A DNA stretch of 7,528 nt, from NCBI GenBank assembly GCA_003150235.1, contig QAMW01000044.1, positions 182,474 through 190,001 of the forward strand, written 5' to 3'. Every line of letters starts with the position of its first letter. Position 1 is the first letter of the stretch. Positions 6,710-7,528 of the stretch are shown here, piece by piece. Made by a program: the position numbers and the translations under genes. Under the pieces are notes generated by a model. That model did not search any database, was not told the DNA's origin, and saw nothing but the letters and a program-made list of their open reading frames with translations. This stretch comes from Bacteroidales bacterium (GTDB lineage: Bacteria > Bacteroidota > Bacteroidia > Bacteroidales > Muribaculaceae).

Positions 6710-6717
6710 CGCCATGA
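6694..6717. promoter_or_regulatory. Imperfect palindrome over the -7 box; possible operator
   Basis: Arms tcatgacgta (6694-6703) and tacgccatga (6708-6717) are complementary at 9 of 10 positions, with a 4-base centre (tctt). The centre coincides with the predicted -7 element, and the right arm reaches the predicted transcription start. Such placement would let a dimeric repressor block RNA polymerase, but no regulator gene is seen in the window. Confidence 0.4.
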
Positions 6718-6735
6718 ATCTAAACCGTTACAGCC

Positions 6736-7528
6736 ATGAAAAACACAGCCGCCACATCGCGCCCTCCGCGTTTCGACAAGCAATGGTCGGAATCCATCGC
6801 TGCCAATCTTCCGGCAGCCGAAGCCGGGTTATTGACCGAGGCAATCATCCGCTATCAGCTTGACGGAACTCTTCCCGAGCTTCCGCCACTGTTGATGGTG
6901 GCTTTTGAATTTCTGCGGCCGACCATCGACCGCCGCGCCCGCGCCCGGGAAAAGGCGCGTGAGCGCCGCCTCCGTAAGCAATCGATTACAGCCGAGCCGG
7001 CTAAAATAGCTAAGATAGCTACAATAGCTACTGTGGCTAACTTAGCTGCTCCCGAGCCTCCGGCACCGGCAATCAAGCTCCCGGATGTCACCCCCGGCGA
7101 GGAAGACTGGGCGGCACGTTTCCGTTTCTGGAAGGACCTGGAAGCCTCCCACAAGTCGATGTGGACACAGGAGGAGATTGACAACAACCGCCCTTCCTTC
7201 GAGACCGAGGTATGGGAACATGAACTTGACGACAGGGTGCCCGACCATCCCGACGGCACACCGATGTCCTATGAAGAGTTGCTGCGGCATTACAGCCTTA
7301 TCATGCGCCATGACCCGAAGATGCTGCTTCATATCTCCGATGAGGTGGCTCGTCACGGGAAGGTGCTATACCGCAGCTCCGACCTCTGCGACCATATCGA
7401 ACTGTTTATCAATCACTCGACCGACTACATCATCATCAACCTGAACCGCACGACCTTCCGCCGCGCCTTCATCCGCTACATGCTCCGCTCCGCCTCCAAC
7501 TACCGCTCCACATGGCTCGGCAGAAACT
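6736..7528 (+). CDS. Hypothetical protein with DUF6291-like N-terminus (partial, runs off the end)
   Basis: The frame runs from the ATG at 6736 to the window end without a stop, giving 264 residues of an incomplete protein; an in-frame TAA at 6721 makes this ATG the first possible start. Residues 13-66 (FDKQWSESIAANLPAAEAGLL, then EAIIRYQLDGTLPEL and AFEFLRPTIDRR) resemble the module I recall as DUF6291, found in Bacteroidota and phage-related hypothetical proteins. Residues 66-81 are rich in Arg/Lys (RRARAREKARERRLRK), a possible nucleic-acid-binding or coiled helix. Residues 89-103 are a triplet repeat (A-K/T/N-I/V/L). The rest (about 120-264) starts with acidic, Trp-containing sequence and ends in a basic FRRAFIRYMLRS segment; I do not recognise a fold. 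It lies apart from its neighbours behind a terminator and its own promoter. Function unknown; a replication or DNA-associated role is only a guess. Confidence 0.75.
   Translation, partial: MKNTAATSRPPRFDKQWSESIAANLPAAEAGLLTEAIIRYQLDGTLPELPPLLMVAFEFLRPTIDRRARAREKARERRLRKQSITAEPAKIAKIATIATVANLAAPEPPAPAIKLPDVTPGEEDWAARFRFWKDLEASHKSMWTQEEIDNNRPSFETEVWEHELDDRVPDHPDGTPMSYEELLRHYSLIMRHDPKMLLHISDEVARHGKVLYRSSDLCDHIELFINHSTDYIIINLNRTTFRRAFIRYMLRSASNYRSTWLGRN
7000..7047 (+). repeat. Five 9-bp tandem repeats inside the 6736 gene
   Basis: Five consecutive 9-base units start at 7000, 7009, 7018, 7027 and 7036, each beginning gcta or gctg-like gct plus a, followed by a final gct. They code A-K-I, A-K-I, A-T-I, A-T-V and A-N-L (residues 89-103). 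The first three units are nearly identical and the last two have diverged. The repeat is notably AT-rich against its GC-rich surroundings. As the unit is a multiple of three, gain or loss would change protein length without shifting the frame. Confidence 0.8.

Noticed and set aside
7085..7444. Plus- and minus-strand open frames within 6855-7444
   Set aside because: The continuous frame from 6736 to the window end has a plausible start, promoter and family-like N-terminus; the others overlap it in different frames and lack these.

Overview
The window looks like chromosomal DNA from a Bacteroidales bacterium, perhaps a gut Muribaculaceae relative. This rests on three things: promoter-like sites of the Bacteroidota type (TAnnTTTG at -7, TTTG-like at -33), start codons with no clear Shine-Dalgarno sequence, and protein sequences of the Bacteroidetes kind. 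The genus is an inference; no rRNA or other phylogenetic marker is present.

Positions 11-4171 are one tightly packed plus-strand block for thiamine biosynthesis: thiG (11-784), thiC (810-2510) and thiH (2512-3636). A small gene related to the AlkD / DNA-alkylation-repair HEAT-repeat family follows (3623-4171), and its start lies inside the end of thiH. ThiC makes the pyrimidine half of thiamine (HMP-P). ThiH makes dehydroglycine from tyrosine, and ThiG uses it with DXP and ThiS-thiocarboxylate to make the thiazole half. ThiS, ThiF, ThiE and ThiD are not in the window. The block enters from the left already in progress, so the operon promoter, and any TPP riboswitch, would lie upstream of position 1.

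Positions 4185-5105 (minus strand) carry an EamA/DMT-type 10-helix transporter that converges on the thi block. A 167-bp AT-rich intergenic region (5106-5272) holds divergent promoters, one for the transporter and one for an OmpA-type glycine-zipper lipoprotein (5273-5971). A good intrinsic terminator (5995-6029) and a RimJ/RimL-like GNAT acetyltransferase (6057-6596) follow.

From 6597 to 6735 there are two perfect hairpins, then a promoter-like site with an imperfect palindrome centred on its -7 box. Downstream is a long open frame (6736 to the window end, no stop reached) for a protein with a DUF6291-like N-terminus, an Arg-rich stretch and a run of 9-bp tandem repeats. This last gene is the least understood part of the window and may mark the start of an accessory or phage-like region. 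I see no RNA genes, CRISPR arrays, insertion sequences or complete mobile elements, and no clear evidence of a wholly new system. The best leads are the regulation and structure of the 6736 gene and the AlkD-like gene coupled to thiH.
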